Assembly (NCBI GenBank): GCA_964035575.1
Contig: OZ037880.1
Span: forward strand, 248,001-312,000
From: Rhynchopus sp. YZ270_cl-10
Taxonomy: Eukaryota > Euglenozoa > Diplonemea > Diplonemida > Diplonemidae
Direction: 5' to 3'
Length of the DNA: 64,000 nt
Part shown: positions 61,930 through 64,000 of the stretch, in pieces
How positions within the stretch are numbered: position 1 is the stretch's first letter
How the letters are laid out: each line of letters begins with the position of its first letter
Notes under the pieces: model-generated
Seen by the model: only the letters and a program-made list of their open reading frames with translations
Database searches by the model: none
What the model was told of the DNA's origin: nothing
Position numbers and translations under genes: made by a program

Positions 61930-62923
61930 TTTTAAAAAAAATCTCCACTATAAAAGTGGGGAAGAAATAAAATAAGGATTTTATATCATGTGAACAAAGT
62001 ATAAGATGATCCTAAGCCTCTCTAGTTTAGGGGGGGTGTTTTGTGTTATTTTTTCTTGGTTTTTTGGAAGGGTTTGGGAGGGGAAAAGGGGAGGGAGAGA
62101 GATAAAAAAAAATAGGTGGACACATCATTTTTTTAAAAATACTTTTTAGAAGTAAAAGTTAATGGCTACTGAGAGAGGAGGAGGGGGGTTTTTTTATTAT
62201 CCTTCGAAAAATGAGGATATAAAAAAAGGGGGTGCTGGGAGGGGGACTGGAAAATGATGAGAAGAATTCTTAAGACTCAACTCAAACTTTTTAAGAAGGG
62301 AGATATGGGGTGTGTTGTTTCGTTTCGTGTCGCCCTTTTATTTTGTGACAATAAAAAAAAAAATTGAATATTTTCTTTTGTTTGATGAATTGAGTCGTGG
62401 CGGATCTCCCCAAACAAAAAGAATTGCAAGAAGGGACCTAAAATAGTACTCCATTTCAGAACCCAACCCTTTTTTGGTTTTTTTTTTCGTTTACTTTTGT
62501 GTAAAGGTTAGCAGGGTGCGACACCATTGTAAAATTTTTTTTCAAAAAAGAAAAGAAAAGAAAAAGAAAAAGAAAGAGGAAACCCTTTGTATTAATTTAT
62601 CAGATGCCATTCGCAAAATAAAAAATCCAGTCCAGCTCACTTTGTTCCAACTCACACCCCTCAGTGAACATAAACTAGAATATTTTTTTAGCGAGAGACG
62701 AGGAGACAAAAAACTCAAAAAAAAAATTATTGTAGCACGGAAGTACAAAGTACTCTGTACATCCATGTTGGAGGGAGAACACACAAAAAAAAGGGAAGGT
62801 GGTTTAGTGACTACCCCAAACGGAGTCGTCTTTAAGGGGACAAAGTAAGAAGAATAGGGGGGTTTTTTTTAGAATGTGTTCAACCTCAAAAAACGCAAGT
62901 TTAAAACAAAAAAGAACATTTAA
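61930..62923. other. Spacer with one hairpin repeat
   Basis: It contains a CCTAAGCCTCTCTAGTTTAG hairpin (61998-62031) and A/T/G-run DNA. No gene is visible. Confidence 0.5.
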
Positions 62924-63618
62924 CACGGCGTACGAAAGCGCTTCGAGGAGTTTTTTGAGAAATTTTCAAAAAAAAAAAGCGCTTGAATTTTTAGGAAAAA
63001 GCGCTTTTTTTTCCTGAAGGGGTTTGTTAAGGGGGTTTAAGTCCACACTACAAGTGACCCAAACCAAATTTATCGAGTCGCCGATTTCCCGCTGTGGGCA
63101 TTTTTCTGACAAAAATTACGAACGCAGTGCCATTTTATGGCAACATTTTTAAGAAATGTTGTGTACCGTGGCTTCGCCAGGAACCTTTGGGTGCCATGAC
63201 CGCTGTTTACTGATAAGAAGGCTGACATCCACTGCGGCTTGTGGACGGCCACCTGCACCGGCCACGGAAGAGTACAATGTACATGCCTCCTGCATAACAG
63301 CCCGGTAGGAAGTGAGAAGGAGCGAATGTCGCTGATTCGGAGGAACTCTGACTGTGCTTGGGTAACATTCGTCTCTCTGCCGGAGGCTACGATTGCAGGG
63401 GGTTTTTTTTGGGACCATCCAACAGAAGTTTTTCAAAACTCAAAAATCCTGGCGGCGGGGCTGACCCCAACCAAAATATCAAAAAAATCATGAGAACAGG
63501 TACGCCTTACCAAAAACCCCACACAAAAAAAAAAAGCGCTTTTTTTTTTTCATCAAGCGAAAAGTGCTTTTTTTCCCCCCCGAAAAAAAAAACGCTTCAA
63601 GCGCTTTCGTACGCCGTG
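62924..63618. mobile_element. 695-bp TIR element ending in CACGGCGTACGAAAGCGCTT
   Basis: The left end CACGGCGTACGAAAGCGCTT is mirrored by AAGCGCTTTCGTACGCCGTG at the right. ATTTAA lies directly outside both ends (62918-62923 and 63619-63624), a possible 6-bp target duplication. Subterminal repeats of AAAGCGCTT occur in both halves. The middle (about 63150-63440) is GC-richer and has a coding look on the plus strand. The superfamily is not assigned. Confidence 0.75.
63203..63493 (+). pseudogene. Possible coding scrap within the 62924-63618 element
   Basis: The plus strand is open for over 90 codons and includes SEKERMSLIRRNSDCAWVTF followed by VSLPEATIAGGFFWDHP, which reads like protein rather than spacer. 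There is no recognisable family, and no start or stop can be justified. It may be a captured host fragment or part of a lost transposase. The other strand is also open here, so the assignment is weak. Confidence 0.3.
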
Positions 63619-63624
63619 ATTTAA

Positions 63625-63848
63625 AGGAGAAGTGTTGCCTGTACTTTGCCATACAGGAACCCGGCAAAAAAAAAAATCGTTTTTTTATTCTTTGCAATGC
63701 GTTCCACACCGAGGTGATAGATTGCCATGCCAAAATAAAATCGCCAAATTAGTCAATTTAACAATTTAGCAACCCCCCCGCATTTTTTTATTTTATCCTG
63801 TTTTTTTGGCAGCAGAACAAAAACATCGCGAAGAAAAAAAAAAAATAA
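63625..63848. other. Short spacer
   Basis: Sequence downstream (minus strand) of the terminal exon at 63849-63962. It is A/T-run DNA with nothing else seen. Confidence 0.4.
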
Positions 63849-63962
63849 CTAGAGCTCCGTCTTTTCGTTGAGACCATACTCCGTTTGCACGAAGTCGTCA
63901 AAGTCGCTGGACTCCTGCTTGAAGAGATCGAGTGCCTGGAGCACCTGGGGGTCGACCTTGTC
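63849..63962 (-). CDS. Last exon of a gene that begins beyond the right edge
   Basis: On the minus strand a pyrimidine-rich acceptor (TTTATTTTCTCTCAG) is followed by 37 codons and TAG. The C-terminus reads DKVDPQVLQALDLFKQE, then SSDFDDFVQTEYGLNEKTEL. The composition is balanced like the other exons, and the A-runs resume directly after the stop. Phase 0 at the acceptor is assumed because it gives an uninterrupted frame. The protein is not recognised. The upstream exons lie outside the window. Confidence 0.65.
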   Translation of the reverse strand, partial: DKVDPQVLQALDLFKQESSDFDDFVQTEYGLNEKTEL

Positions 63963-64000
63963 CTGAGAGAAAATAAATTAGATTCAAGAAAAAATTGTTT

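Noticed and set aside
1-64000. LTR elements, endogenous viruses or Polinton-like elements
   Set aside because: No long direct terminal repeats and no capsid, polymerase, protease or integrase-like reading was seen. The TIR elements found are small and non-coding.

Overview
The window is nuclear DNA from a unicellular eukaryote that I cannot name. Evidence for this: three genes have short GT-AG introns (45, 48, 58, 105 and 197 bp, mostly starting GTATG and ending in a pyrimidine tract plus CAG). The proteins are eukaryotic: a Golgi tether subunit (COG8), a PEX22-like peroxin, a GILT-type thiol reductase with a signal peptide, a LisH/WD40 protein, and an RIIa/Dpy-30-type docking domain fused to a SRPBCC domain. 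The spacer DNA is full of long A and T runs, while exons have balanced composition.

Layout. Positions 1 to about 33,180 hold no convincing host gene. They hold fold-back and terminal-inverted-repeat (TIR) DNA elements, several nested in one another, one hAT transposase fragment (20252-20737), microsatellites, and dozens of short hairpin repeats of 30-85 bp. From 33,181 to the right edge there are about 15 genes or gene pieces, every one on the minus strand: an unrecognised two-intron gene; COG8; the docking/SRPBCC fusion; three near-identical copies of a small type I membrane protein (40.7, 45.0 and 47.4 kb); a ubiquitin-like/TPR protein; PEX22-like; a LisH/WD40 protein; GILT; a CUB-domain fragment cut off by a hAT-type element; three low-complexity coiled-coil proteins, two of them clear paralogues; and the last exon of a gene that begins beyond the right edge. 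The one-sided gene order recalls the directional clusters of Euglenozoa, but it is not enough to assign the organism.

Most interesting points. (1) The GILT gene is intact except for one in-frame TGA, which falls exactly where the first cysteine of the catalytic CxxC should be (U-P-G-C). It is therefore a strong candidate selenoprotein. (2) The short hairpin repeats form many families. Two of them share a CTCTCGT loop on differently sequenced but still paired stems, and nearly all copies lie on the plus strand, opposite to the genes. (3) The TIR elements fall into groups with target-site duplications that can be read directly: TA for the G-run/CGAATA group and the CACGAC group, 8 bp for a CAGTG element and 9 bp for a CAGGC element. 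The last two each carry a tandem array of an 8-bp unit. (4) A module of about 90 bp occurs six times across unrelated TIR elements.

No LTR retroelement, viral gene, CRISPR array, rRNA or convincing tRNA gene was seen.
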